From contig JADJRE010000017.1 of assembly GCA_016712375.1 (NCBI GenBank), positions 50,499 to 114,498 on the forward strand: a DNA stretch of 64,000 nt, written 5' to 3'. Below the pieces are notes generated by a model. The model had not been told where the DNA came from. It made no database searches and was given only the letters and a program-made list of their open reading frames with translations. The translations under genes were made by a program, and so were the position numbers. This DNA comes from Rhodospirillales bacterium (lineage in GTDB: Bacteria; Pseudomonadota; Alphaproteobacteria; Rhodospirillales; Defluviicoccaceae). Of the stretch, positions 1-9,780 are shown one piece after another. The stretch's first letter is position 1. Each line of letters starts with the position of its first letter.

Positions 1-1698
1 ATGACTCCGACAGAGGCATTCATTGAGGCTCGTAAGATCCTCATTACGCAGCGCAACGACCATGACCGGGCGTGCGCGACGTTTCGGTGGCCGCAGCTGG
101 AGACATTCAACTGGGCCCTTGACTGGTTCGATCACTACGCCAGAAACAACAGCCGCACGGCGCTGTGGGTGGCAAGTCGCGATTCAGGAGAGATCAAGCT
201 CAGCTTTCGCGAACTGTCCGAGCGGTCCAATCAGGTGGCCAACTTCCTGCGCGGTCACGGCGTCCGCCGTGGCGATCCTATCCTGCTGATGGTCAGCAAC
301 GTCGTTTCGTTTTGGGAAGTGATGCTGGCGGCAATCAAGCTTGGCGCGGTCGTCATTCCGGCGACCACGATGCTGACCCGCGAAGATCTGCTTGACCGCT
401 TCGAGCGGGGTGGCGTTCGCCACGTCGTCACCGGCGCCGGCGACACCGGTAATTTCGCGGACATCCCCGGCAGCTATACGCGGATCGCCATTGGTCACGC
501 ACCGGCGGGATGGCAGCGCTTCGACGACGCCTATCGTGCTTCGCCCATCTATGTGCCGCATGCTCCGACGCCGGCAAACGCGCCATTGCTGCTCTACTTC
601 ACCTCAGGCACGACCGCGAAGCCGAAACTGGTCGAACACACGCACGTCAGCTATCCGATTGGCCACCTTTCGACGATGTACTGGCTCGGTCTGAAAGAAG
701 GCGACGTCCACCTCAACATCAGTTCTCCCGGCTGGGCGAAGCACGCGTGGAGCGGTTTCTTTGCGCCATGGAATGCAGGCGCCACTGTGTTCGTCTACAA
801 CTGGCTGCGATTCAACGCCAAGACCATGCTGGACGTCATCGTTCGGCACGGCGTTACGACATTGTGTGCGCCGCCGGTCGTTTGGCGGCAGTTGCTGAAC
901 GAGAACCTCGCCAACTACCCGGTTCGACTGCGCGAGATCGTCAGCTCAGGCCAGCCACTCGACCCGGAGATTATCCGCCACGTTGAGAGACGATGGGGGT
1001 TGACGATTCGCGACGGCTACGGCCAGACCGAAACTACGGCGCTGATCGGCAATACGCCCGGTGCGAAAATAAAGCCGGGATCGATGGGAAAGGTCCTGCC
1101 CGGCTATCAGGTTGCGCTGTTGGATGCGACTGGCGATCAAGCCGACGAGGGAGAGATAGCCCTGCCTCTCGACCCGAAGCCGTTGGGGTTGATGCTGGGG
1201 TACCAGGATGACTGGGGCAAGACGTCGGAGCCAGGTGATGGAACCTGGTATCGAACTGGTGACGTGGCGACGCGTGATGCTGACGGTTACTATCATTACG
1301 TCGGGCGCGCCGATGACCTGTTCAAATCATCTGAGTACCGCATCAGTCCTTTCGAACTGGAGAGCGTTCTGGTTGAACACGAGGCGGTGGCATCGGCGGC
1401 GATTATCCCCAGTCCCGACCCGGATGGGCTGATTGTACCGAAGGCGGTTATCGAGCTGGGTGATGGCTTCGTCGCTGGAGGCGCGCTTGCGGAAGAGATC
1501 CTGCGCTTCACCCGCGCTCGACTCGCGCCATACAAGTGGATCCGCCGGGTCGAGTTTGCGGAGCTGCCGAAGACGCTGACCGGAAAGATCCGTCGCGTCG
1601 AATTGCGCCAGCGTGAGGAGGAACTGCGGCAGCAGGGCGAGCGTGGTGAAGCCGAGTTTTGGGAAGTGGATTTCTCTTCTCTCGTTGCAGAGCCGTGA
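1..1698 (+). CDS. AMP-dependent acyl-CoA synthetase (acetyl/medium-chain acyl-CoA ligase type)
   Basis: Predicted to activate a carboxylic acid with ATP to an acyl-adenylate and transfer it to CoA. The 565-residue protein has the ANL-family P-loop YFTSGTTAKPK at about residues 199-209, the GYGQTETT motif near 340, a YRTGD segment near 420 whose Asp binds ATP ribose, and the C-terminal PKTLTGKIRR segment whose Lys is the adenylation lysine. The length fits a complete enzyme of this family. The first base of the window is the A of the ATG, so the ribosome binding site cannot be seen and a slightly earlier start cannot be excluded. Substrate chain length cannot be read from the sequence. No frame break is seen. 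The next gene is on the opposite strand and convergent. Confidence 0.92.
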   Translation: MTPTEAFIEARKILITQRNDHDRACATFRWPQLETFNWALDWFDHYARNNSRTALWVASRDSGEIKLSFRELSERSNQVANFLRGHGVRRGDPILLMVSNVVSFWEVMLAAIKLGAVVIPATTMLTREDLLDRFERGGVRHVVTGAGDTGNFADIPGSYTRIAIGHAPAGWQRFDDAYRASPIYVPHAPTPANAPLLLYFTSGTTAKPKLVEHTHVSYPIGHLSTMYWLGLKEGDVHLNISSPGWAKHAWSGFFAPWNAGATVFVYNWLRFNAKTMLDVIVRHGVTTLCAPPVVWRQLLNENLANYPVRLREIVSSGQPLDPEIIRHVERRWGLTIRDGYGQTETTALIGNTPGAKIKPGSMGKVLPGYQVALLDATGDQADEGEIALPLDPKPLGLMLGYQDDWGKTSEPGDGTWYRTGDVATRDADGYYHYVGRADDLFKSSEYRISPFELESVLVEHEAVASAAIIPSPDPDGLIVPKAVIELGDGFVAGGALAEEILRFTRARLAPYKWIRRVEFAELPKTLTGKIRRVELRQREEELRQQGERGEAEFWEVDFSSLVAEP

Positions 1699-1736
1699 GG
1701 GTCAACTCGTTTTACAACATGCAAAGCTATCGCTGA

Positions 1737-2015
1737 TTAAGGGCGGTCTGAGTGGCCAAGCGGCCGGGCCGGCGCAATGTAGTCGCGCAGCCGCTTCTTG
1801 ATCTCGCGCAACCCCGGAAAGCGACCTTCCGAGGCGCGCGACCACAGCGTGTCGCCGTCGATCCTAATCCTGAAGATGCCACCCTGGCCGGGAACCAGCG
1901 TCACCCCGCCTAAATCGTTTTCGAAGGTAAGTAGCAACTCCTGTGCCGTCCAGGCGGCACGCAGAAGCCAGCGGCATTGCGTGCAATATTCGATCTCGAC
2001 GATTGGGCGGGTCAC
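1737..2015 (-). CDS. SelT/SelW/SelH (Rdx) family thioredoxin-like protein, cysteine form
   Basis: Small (92 aa) thioredoxin-fold protein of the Rdx family, with a CxxC redox motif (YCTQCRW, Cys11 and Cys14) directly after the first beta strand and a conserved GIFRIRIDG...LWSR...FPG...IKKRLRDYI block. Eukaryotic relatives often carry selenocysteine at the second position; here it is a normal TGC Cys codon. The frame is open to 2186, but the GTG at 2015 is preferred: an AAGGA lies about 6 bases upstream, and the product then begins just before the family's first strand. The substrate is unknown; a thiol redox role is inferred from the family. It is divergent from the methyltransferase gene, with about 108 bp between the two starts. 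Confidence 0.85.
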   Translation of the reverse strand: MTRPIVEIEYCTQCRWLLRAAWTAQELLLTFENDLGGVTLVPGQGGIFRIRIDGDTLWSRASEGRFPGLREIKKRLRDYIAPARPLGHSDRP

Positions 2016-2123
2016 ATCATTTCCTTGCGCGTGAACGAGGTGAAAATCTATAGACGGCGGTGGCAGCGGCAGGCAAGTCGGCTGGTTGAGCCGGCCCATC
2101 GCCGCTCCCATATTCGTCCGGAC

Positions 2124-3165
2124 ATGTTGAGCCGCAGCACCTATTTCGCAATGCAGAATGCCCGCATTGCTTGGTTTCTCGGGCAATACCTCGTCTCCAA
2201 TCGCCTAAGCCGACCGGCAGACGCGTCCTCGCGGAGGTCCGCTAGCAGGCGGCGTCCATCGCCGACGCTGGCGGAGCTCCTGCAGGATATAGCGGCGCTA
2301 CTGCGCAAGGATTGGCAAAACATCCGCGACGGCGTTTACCGAGCGCCGCCTCCGATAAGCGACGAGGCGGGTAGGTTGTTGGCCGACGCGCTGCGCTACT
2401 TCCGCGACCTCCCCGCGGTGACGGCGCGGCGGCGACGTAACGGCTACGACGAGGTGCCGCGGATGGCACCCGGCGTGGCGCCGCTCCCAGACTATTATCT
2501 CCGTAACTTCCATTATCAAACCGATGGTTATCTGAGTGACCATTCAGCGCGTCTTTACGATCAGCAGGTGGAGGTGCTGTTCATCGGCAGCGCCGATGCC
2601 ATGCGTCGGCAGGCGCTACCGCCAATTGCCTCTTTCATGCGTCGAAGGCATGGGCGCGGAGTACACGTTGACGTCGCTTGCGGGACGGGGCGCTTTTTGG
2701 GAAGTGTTCTGGATAACTTTCCGCGGCTTCATGCCATCGGCGTTGATCTCAGTCTGCCATACCTTGCGGAGGCGGCGCGGGTTCTGCGGCCGCATCCCGG
2801 TACTTCGCTGATGCAGGGTGCGGCGGAAGCCCTACCACTCTCCGACAGCAGCGTCGACTTGCTGACCTGCGTCTACCTGCTGCACGAAGTGCCGCGTGAC
2901 ATCCGTCAGGGCATCGCCCGCGAATTCGCGCGCGTGTTGCGGCCGGGTGGCCGCGTGGTGATCGTCGATTCCTGCAAAACGGCGACCGGCCAGCCTGGGA
3001 TAGTCTGCTCGCGGCGTTTCCGAAGTCGTTTCACGAGCCTTTTATGCCGACTACGCCGCCACTGATCTGAAACGGCTGTTCGGCGAGGGCGGCTTGCGCC
3101 CGACCGCCGACGAACTCGCTTTCCTTTCAAAGATCCTGGTCTTCGACAAACCTGCCGCAACCTGA
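2124..3165 (+). CDS. Class I SAM-dependent methyltransferase, interrupted by two frame breaks
   Basis: The Rossmann-fold SAM site is visible as HVDVACGTGRFL, followed by the acidic loop IGVDLS, the AEALPLSD motif and a VLRPGGRVVIVDS strand, as in UbiE/COQ5-like methyltransferases. The first open frame stops at 3065 with a tail that does not fit. Reading on through one missing base near 2977 (after AAAAC) and another near 3047 (in the TTTT run) gives a coherent end (DSLLAAFPKSFHEPF, then YADYAATDLKRLFG) stopping at 3165. The family normally ends this way, so the true product is probably about 347 residues. The ATG at 2124 is chosen because upstream residues overlap the divergent Rdx gene's promoter region and are low in family character. 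The substrate is unknown. Confidence 0.75.
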
Positions 3166-3173
3166 ACTGGCTG

Positions 3174-5463
3174 TCAGGCGCCGGCGCTGGTGGCCGTTTC
3201 GTCGCTGAGGCGACCTGTCGCCGCAGCGGTGGTTGGGGGCGCGGTTGCGGCGTCGACGACAGTCGGGCTGACGCCGAGGCGAATGCCGTTCTCACGGAAG
3301 ACTTCCTGCAGGCGGCGAAATACCTCGCGCCGAAGGGTGAACTGTTCCCCTGGCTTCGCCATATACTTGACGCGGACGACGTAGGCCGAAGGCTCCATCC
3401 GGTGCACGCCCTGCGATTTCGGCGATTGCAGCAACGCCATCGCGAGTTCCGGATCCTGCTGCATCTCCTGGCCGACCCGCTTCACCAGCTTGCGCACCTT
3501 TTCGATGTCGGTATCCAGCGGCACGCGCAACTCCAGCTTCATGATCGCCCAATCGCGGCTGTAATTGGTTACGGTCTTGATCTCGCCGAAGGGAATCGTG
3601 TTGATTTGCCCGAGGTGGTGCCGCAGCCGCAGCGAGCGGATCGAAATGCGCTCCACCGTTCCCTTCGCAGCGCCGACATCGATGTACTCGCCGACGCGAA
3701 AGGCGTCGTCGATCAGGAAGAAGATGCCGGAGACGATATCGCGGACCAGCGCCTGGGCGCCGAAGCCGATGGCGATGCCGACGACGCCGGCACCCGCCAG
3801 CAGCGGGCCGATGTCGACGCCGAGCGCCGAGATGACGGTCATGCCGACCATGACGACGATGGTCGTAAACAGGAATTTTCGAATTATCGGAAGCAGGGTC
3901 TGCAATCGCGACAGACCACCGTGCCCGCCTTCGCCATCGACTATGGCGTGAGGATCCACTGTTTGGCGCGGGACGTGACGATCGATTGCCGTCTTAACGA
4001 CGCCCCACAGAGCTGACGCGAGCAGCAATGCGATGACGATTGTGAACAGCGCATCCGCCACACGAGTGCCAAGACTTCCGGCGGCCAGGCGGCCGATGTC
4101 AATGTTCCAAATGCCGCCGAGTGCGAGAACAACGAGCACTGCCAGCACGATGCGCAGGTTGCGCAGGATCACGGGAGCGTACTCGCTATCGGGCGGTTCG
4201 CTCGTATTGCCAAACGGAGGCGTGACCGGTTCGCCTGGTAGCGTGGGGAAGCCCGTTGCCGTTGGCGGGTTCTGGTCAATGGCCAGCGTCTTCTTGCCAA
4301 TCGGCGACAACAAGTGCCTGACGGCCATTCTGAGTAACCCGTCGATAGCTGGAACCGCTGCCGCGACGAGCAGAGTTTCAATAATGGGTATCGCCTGAGG
4401 CTGATCGGTCAGCAGCCTTGACGCTGTGGCGAACAGCCCCATGCCGATCAGCCCAACAGCAAACAGTAGATGCCAATGCCGGGCCAGGAGCGATGCAGGG
4501 GAACTGCCCATGGCGCTGCTATCGATGCCGATCAAACGGTCAAGAGCATCGCGCTTCACCCACACCCCAGTCAGCAACGCCGCGATCACGATCCACTGTA
4601 GCGCGCTGCCAAATGCCAACAGCAGTGGTTCGGGAAGCTTCGTATAGGCAAGAATCATTCCGAACGTGCCGGCAAACAAGACCAGCGCGGTGAGAGCGAG
4701 CAGCCAGCGGAACAGGCTCACGGCGTCTGCGTCCGTCAATGCCGGCAAGCGCAACCTCCGGCCGGTATGGCGCAAGCAGTATGCGCCCGACGATTGCGGC
4801 CCCGCGGGTAGCGACGATCGTCAGTATCGATGCCCAGAATGCACGACGCACCAGTTCCTGGTCGGGGTGGAGCGCGAAGAAGACGGCAGTAGCAACGACG
4901 GTGAAGACCGTGAGCACAAGGGTTTCTGTCAGCGCCCGGACCGCCAGAAGGCCAAGACGACCGAAATCTGTACGGGGGCCGGATATACTGTTGTCGTCGT
5001 AAAGGTGACGGAACAGGCGCCGGAATTGCCATTCAGCCAGCGCCGCCCCTGCTAGGATGAGTGCAAAGCCGGCAAGCAAGTCGATTATCGCGGTCCTATC
5101 GCGCTGCGCGGTCAGCTCGTCGAGGATGAACAGCCCGGCATAGGGCAGGTCGGGGGCGGCCACGATCATTTCGCCCAGACGGTAGCGGATGGTCTGCGCA
5201 TCGTCGGCGACGAGAGCCACGGCATCGCCATTGGTGGCGGCCGCAGCGGCACGCGCCGCGTCCTCTTCGATCCGCTGGATCAGCAACGCTCGCACCTGCT
5301 CGTCGGACATTCCCGCAAGCGCTGTCCGTGCCTTCTCTGGCGTCGATGTCGTAGTCGGCAACGGCAAGTCCGTCGCCGACGGCCTCTCTTCGGCGATTGC
5401 GGAGCTACAGGCGAACACCAGGAAGACGAAAATCTGCAGCAGTCTGAGAACCGAGAAGTGCAT
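3174..5463 (-). CDS. Large MscS-family mechanosensitive ion channel (YbiO-like), one frame break
   Basis: Inner-membrane channel predicted to open under membrane tension and protect from osmotic downshock. The N-terminal part (from the ATG at 5463) has a signal peptide, a short periplasmic segment and several membrane helices. The second part carries the MscS core: the pore helix GAGVVGIAIGFGAQALV, then RDIVSGIFFLIDD and the beta domain with VGEYIDVG and the PFGEIKTVTNYS strand. The two parts lie in different frames that join near 4750, where removing one G from GAGG restores continuity (PYRPE-LRLPALTDAD). The joined product is about 760 residues, like YbiO rather than the 286-residue MscS. 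It lies 31 bp downstream of pqiC on the same strand and is probably co-transcribed with pqiBC. Confidence 0.8.
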
Positions 5464-5494
5464 ACTCGAACAGCGCAGTGATGGCGGCCGGAGG

Positions 5495-6127
5495 CTAACT
5501 GCTGCCAATGGCGCGCGGTGCGCGCGCGCGTACCGTCGTCACCGCCTGAGCCAGCCGGTCGGCAAGATCGCCGAGGGTAGTGCTGAGCGCAGCCGCGCCG
5601 GCTCCGTAGCCACCGGCCTCGGCTTGGCGTTGCAGCGTCTCGTCGGCGACGAGCAACGGCTGCGGGGTGTTCCGCCCATAGAGACGCCACCGCGCGATGA
5701 GGGTGGCCATCCCGCTTGTGTCCACGTCGAAGCGGCTGACATCGATGACAATGCGGTAGTCGCCCACGCTGTCGCTGATCTGCGGAAAACCTTCGATCCG
5801 ATCGGCGGGCAGGCGCATCGCCAGATCGGAGACAAGGACCCGAGGGACCATTTCCTGCAGCGGCGCTGCCCAGTAGTCGTTGCCGGCGAGCCGCACCGCA
5901 AAGGCGTTGTCGCGCGTCACGATCGGCCGCCGGTCGAGGTAATCAGGAAGGTCGACAGGCCCCACGGAAATCAGGGCCGGTGGCGTCACGGACGCCGCCG
6001 GAGAACTCGGCGGGATCGCGCCAAGTGTGTAATAGCCAGGAGGCGGTGCTCCAGCGCAACCGGCGACGAGAACGGTGAGGATCGCCGCGCCGACGAGGCT
6101 GCGGAGGATGGCGGTATGTTGGGTCAT
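5495..6127 (-). CDS. pqiC: PqiC-type ABC transport auxiliary lipoprotein
   Basis: Outer-membrane lipoprotein partner of the PqiB bridge. The 210-residue product starts with a lipoprotein signal (LTVLVAGC, lipid-modified Cys near residue 24) and has the PqiC/YmbA core: YYTLG near the start, PVDLPDYLDRRPIVTR, WAAPLQEMVPRVL and an IDVSRFD strand. The start overlaps the end of pqiB by 4 bases (ATGA), so the two are translationally coupled. In E. coli, PqiC forms a ring in the outer membrane that docks PqiB; that role here is inferred from the family. Confidence 0.88.
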   Translation of the reverse strand: MTQHTAILRSLVGAAILTVLVAGCAGAPPPGYYTLGAIPPSSPAASVTPPALISVGPVDLPDYLDRRPIVTRDNAFAVRLAGNDYWAAPLQEMVPRVLVSDLAMRLPADRIEGFPQISDSVGDYRIVIDVSRFDVDTSGMATLIARWRLYGRNTPQPLLVADETLQRQAEAGGYGAGAAALSTTLGDLADRLAQAVTTVRARAPRAIGSS

Positions 6128-7773
6128 TGGCTATCCGGAAGCGGCTTGCCGAGGATCAGCGCGTTTGGAGTGGTCTCCAGGAAATCCGACAGCGTACGCA
6201 GCGGGCGGGCCGTGCTGGTGAGTTCCTTCAGCAAGCGTGCGACGTCGTAGCGCATCGCGGAGTCGGCGCCGATCATCCCGTTGGCCGACTGCATTGTCGC
6301 GGTTGCTCCATCAAGCGTGGCGCGCGCGGCATTCGAAGTCTTGTTCAGGCTGTCCAGCAACGGGCCGACTCCTTCCAGACCTTTACGCAGCGACGGGCTG
6401 GCGAGCAGTTGGTCGGCTTCCTTTACGGTATTGCGCAGATCAACGACCAATTCATCGATTGGCGCCTTGTCCAGCTTGTTGAGGAACGCCTGAACCTTGT
6501 CGGTGAGCTGTTCTGTCTCAGACGGCACCGATGGAAGGACAATGAGGCCATCTTCGGTCGTTATGCTGGCTGGCGCAGCATCCGGGAACACCTTGAGCGC
6601 AATCTGCATCTGACCGGTGAGCAGGTTCCCCGACTGCAACTGGGCGCGCAAACCGCGTTCCACCCAGTTCGCCATCGCCTGGTGCATGGCTTCAGGCGTC
6701 TTGTAGCGCTCGCCCTTCACCTGCCAGCGCTGTGGCTCGAGCACCATCATCACCGGGATCCGCATGCTCATGGTGGTCGGATCAATTTCGAGGTGGACGT
6801 CGGTAACTTCGCCAAGGCGTAGACCCATAGCTACGACAGGCGAACCACGCTCCAGCCCCCCGGCCGATCCCTCAAAGTACACCCGGAAGGGAACCTTAAC
6901 GGTATACTGTGCTTCGGCAATGCTCTCATACGAGGCGAACAGCGGAAATTCCGCGCCGTCCTCGGCAACGTTGCTTCCGCTCGCCGCGAGCGGTGTATCA
7001 AAGGCAATGCCGCCGATCAGGATCGATTGCATCGATTCGGTACGGATGTCGACACCGCCCGCATCGATCGAGACATCAATCCCGCTGGCGTTCCAGAAGT
7101 GAGTCGTGCGGCGGACGAAGCCATCGTATGGCGATGATACGAAGGCAAAGATCTTGATGTCCTGGCCGTTTGGATCCAACTCGTGGCCGAGAACGCTTCC
7201 GACCTGAATGCCACGGAAGAAGATCGGTGCGCCGGCGGACACTGAGCCCAACTTTTCCGCCTGCAGCACGAATCGCTTGCCCGGGACGTCGACCTGATAT
7301 ACCGGCGGACTTTCAAGAGCAACGAAGTCCCGCTTCGGGGCGCCCGGCCCCGGCCGCATGCCAATGAAAGAGCCGGAAAGCAGCGTGCCTAATCCAGACA
7401 CCCCTCCAGCGGTGATTCTGGCGCTTTCGACCCAGAACTGCGTGCCTTCGCGTAGCTCCGGCTCCGCTTCTTTCGACATTCTTGCCCGCACCACGACGTG
7501 CTGCCGGTCATCGCTGAGCGTTACTTCGTCGACGAGGCCGAGTTGTACGTCACGGTACCGGATCGCCGTTTTTCCGGGCTCGATGCCGGAGGCGCTTTGC
7601 ATGGTGATGCTGATCAAGGGACCGCGCGAAGCGAACGTCGTATAGACGAGCCACGCGCCGGCAACCGCAGCGACGATCGGAATCAGCCAGACCAACGAAA
7701 AACGGCGCTTCTTGGTCATTTGCGCGCGTGGAAGCCCCGGCGTTGCTTCGACTGCTCGTGGATCCTGGCTCAT
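6124..7773 (-). CDS. pqiB: PqiB-type MCE protein, periplasm-spanning lipid transport bridge
   Basis: The 549-residue protein has one N-terminal membrane helix (about residues 26-48, preceded by KKRRFS) and repeated MCE domains of the PqiB type: ISITMQSASGIEPGKTAIRYRDV (about 53-75), VLQAEKLGSVSAGAPIFFRG (about 168-187) and VYFEGSAGGLERGSPV (about 309-324). A long predicted helical C-terminus would form the needle. In E. coli, PqiB is a hexameric tube thought to move lipids between the membranes. PqiA, normally encoded just upstream, is not recognisable here: the 214 bp before pqiB hold no membrane-protein frame, and the next upstream gene is an esterase. pqiC follows with a 4-base overlap and an MscS-like channel after that. 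Confidence 0.9.
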   Translation of the reverse strand: MSQDPRAVEATPGLPRAQMTKKRRFSLVWLIPIVAAVAGAWLVYTTFASRGPLISITMQSASGIEPGKTAIRYRDVQLGLVDEVTLSDDRQHVVVRARMSKEAEPELREGTQFWVESARITAGGVSGLGTLLSGSFIGMRPGPGAPKRDFVALESPPVYQVDVPGKRFVLQAEKLGSVSAGAPIFFRGIQVGSVLGHELDPNGQDIKIFAFVSSPYDGFVRRTTHFWNASGIDVSIDAGGVDIRTESMQSILIGGIAFDTPLAASGSNVAEDGAEFPLFASYESIAEAQYTVKVPFRVYFEGSAGGLERGSPVVAMGLRLGEVTDVHLEIDPTTMSMRIPVMMVLEPQRWQVKGERYKTPEAMHQAMANWVERGLRAQLQSGNLLTGQMQIALKVFPDAAPASITTEDGLIVLPSVPSETEQLTDKVQAFLNKLDKAPIDELVVDLRNTVKEADQLLASPSLRKGLEGVGPLLDSLNKTSNAARATLDGATATMQSANGMIGADSAMRYDVARLLKELTSTARPLRTLSDFLETTPNALILGKPLPDSQ

Positions 7774-7987
7774 TTGCGTGCGCTGAGCCGGAACTGATGT
7801 GGCAGGTGCCGATCAAGCGAATGCTGGCCGCCGCCTGAAGCAAGGGCGACGATGGCAGCGTTGAGTACCGGCATTTCTCGAACCATTACCAATGGGTGGC
7901 GCGGCAGGCTCGATCCCGCACCGAGCAGATACAACCGTAGCGGCCTCAACCCCAATCGTCCAGCCACAGATTATCGTTGTTGTGGCT

Positions 7988-8716
7988 CTAGATGAACCAC
8001 CCGAGCATCTCGCGCCAGCGGCGAAAACCGTGGGCCAGGCAGCTCCACTCTCTGAACTGGTGGCATATGCCCTTCTGCCAGAAGATTTCGCTGAGCCGAC
8101 GGTTATCTTCGAGGAAGGGATCGTGCTCGCCCACGACCATCTCGATGTCGAGGCGGCGGATGGCGTCAAGCGCGCCGCCGTCGTCAACGTTGATCATGTA
8201 GTGATTAGGCATGTTGAAATAGACATCGTGATCATAATGCCCGTCGAGCAGATTGCGGAAGCCATCGGGCGATTGCGTCAGATCGTACCGACCGCTCAAG
8301 GCAACCACCCGATCGAACACATGCGGGTGACGCAGAGCTATGTTCATCGCATGGAAGGCGCCGAAGCTGCACCCTAGCACCGTCAGGAACGGGTTGCCGT
8401 TGATGGCGCGGCTTAACGGCAGTACCTCGTCGAGAATGTAGCGCTCGTACTTGATGTGCCGCAGCACCCGGTCGCGGGGGTGACACCAGTTATTGTAAAA
8501 CGTCTCTTCATCAATCGAATCGACGCAGATCAGCTGCACCCACCCTTGATCAATGTGGTGTGAAAGCGAGCTCACCAGGCCATGATTCTCGTAGTCATAG
8601 AACCGGCCGCAGCGGGTAGGGAAGGCAAGAACACGCGCCCCGGCATGGCCGAACACGAGGAGCTCCATGTCACGACCCAGAAGGGCGCAATACCATTTAT
8701 GATATTCGCGTTTCAT
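7988..8716 (-). CDS. Alpha/beta-hydrolase, putative esterase (esterase D-like fold)
   Basis: Soluble serine hydrolase of about 242 residues. The nucleophile elbow reads GCSFGAFHAMN, the catalytic Asp is likely in VVGEHDPFLEDN and the His in LAHGFRRW near the C-terminus, giving a complete triad. Family members act on small esters, and some resemble PHB depolymerase-like enzymes; the substrate is not known. The frame opens with GTG at 8749, but the ATG at 8716 (MKREYHKW) matches the usual beginning of these proteins better. Neither start has a strong ribosome binding site. No signal peptide is seen, so it should be cytoplasmic. The gene ends 214 bp before pqiB on the same strand. Confidence 0.8.
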   Translation of the reverse strand: MKREYHKWYCALLGRDMELLVFGHAGARVLAFPTRCGRFYDYENHGLVSSLSHHIDQGWVQLICVDSIDEETFYNNWCHPRDRVLRHIKYERYILDEVLPLSRAINGNPFLTVLGCSFGAFHAMNIALRHPHVFDRVVALSGRYDLTQSPDGFRNLLDGHYDHDVYFNMPNHYMINVDDGGALDAIRRLDIEMVVGEHDPFLEDNRRLSEIFWQKGICHQFREWSCLAHGFRRWREMLGWFI

Positions 8717-9004
8717 ATTGACTAAACTTCGATTACCAGTGTATTGCACAAGTATTACCGATTATGAAGCTGCTTAAATACCAGGTTGTCCGCCTAGCAG
8801 GACTTGGATGAAAAGAAAAGCCCAAGAAAATGGTGGCCATTTCATCGCCGGTCGTTTATACCTTGCGGTTCTTGGCTAGCGCTGGAAAGGGCAGGAGTTG
8901 CCATGATGATCGTCCTTGCCCGTTTCGGCTCGCTTGCGGGACTGTTGATCACGAGGCGATCCCGTTGGGCGACGCTCGCCGCTGACGACCGGGTCTGATG
9001 GGTT

Positions 9005-9727
9005 ATGCCTTGGTGGTTCGATGCCGAGGTGGCCGAGCTGGAGCGCCGAACGCGGCCGTTACGGGGCTGTCGTAACGCGATCCTGTTCTATGGCAGTTCG
9101 TCATTCACGCTGTGGCATGACATCGCTGACCACTTTCCTGAGCACAACGTCGTCAACCATGGCTTCGGCGGCTCGACACTCGGCGACTGCGTCGAGTACT
9201 TCGACCGGCTCGTGCTGGCTTATGTTCCAAGCGTCATTATCGTCTATGCCGGAGACAACGATCTGGGCGACGGCGGCACGCCCGAGCAGGTGTTTGAGCG
9301 GTTGCGCGCCATCATTCAGCGTAAGCGCGAGACCCTCGGTGCTGTGCCGATGGCCTATGTCTCGATCAAGATAAGTCCGGCACGCTTCGCACTGATGCAC
9401 GGCATCGCTTATGCCAACCGCATCATCGAGCGCGAGCTTAGCAACGCCGCCGACGTTCGCTTCGTAGATATCACCCGGCGCATGGTGGGGCGCGGTCTCG
9501 GCCCTTTGCTGGCCTACTACAGCGAAGACCCGCTGCACATGAACCGCGAGGGATACCGTCTATTCGGACGCTCCCTGGCTGAATATCTGAGCACAGTTGA
9601 GCGCGAGTCCGTGGACCTGCGCGTTCGGCGATCGACAGTAAAGCCGGCATGGTGGCGCAAAGATGATGATGCAAACGAGGCTGGGCCCGATGCTTCGCCG
9701 CTTTCGGGCTCGTGCGGAGAATCTTAA
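9005..9727 (+). CDS. SGNH/GDSL-family hydrolase
   Basis: 240-residue protein with the four SGNH blocks: block I FYGSSSFTLW (catalytic Ser about residue 32), block II NHGFGGSTL with the Gly oxyanion residue, block III YAGDNDLGDGG with Asn, and block V SEDPLHMNREGY with the Asp-x-x-His dyad. It is therefore predicted to be an active esterase, lipase or acyl-hydrolase. The first residues are not a classic signal peptide, so a cytoplasmic place is likely. The C-terminal 40 residues are polar and not conserved-looking. The start at 9005 has only a weak upstream GATGGG. The gene stands alone, followed by a lytic transglycosylase gene 53 bp downstream. Confidence 0.85.
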   Translation: MPWWFDAEVAELERRTRPLRGCRNAILFYGSSSFTLWHDIADHFPEHNVVNHGFGGSTLGDCVEYFDRLVLAYVPSVIIVYAGDNDLGDGGTPEQVFERLRAIIQRKRETLGAVPMAYVSIKISPARFALMHGIAYANRIIERELSNAADVRFVDITRRMVGRGLGPLLAYYSEDPLHMNREGYRLFGRSLAEYLSTVERESVDLRVRRSTVKPAWWRKDDDANEAGPDASPLSGSCGES

Positions 9728-9780
9728 CCAGGCGATGCTAAAAGCTTGTCTGAGTAGGAGCGGAAAGCTAGACTGAGGCC

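Noticed and set aside
1978..1985. Possible selenocysteine codon in the SelW-like gene
   Set aside because: Both motif residues are ordinary Cys codons; no in-frame TGA is present at the CxxC.
5189..6250. 353-codon plus-strand frame across pqiC and the channel gene
   Set aside because: It crosses three real minus-strand gene parts and has no coherent domain.
8804..8998. 64-codon frame before the SGNH hydrolase
   Set aside because: No ribosome binding site and no family pattern; the 290-bp gap is better read as promoter region.
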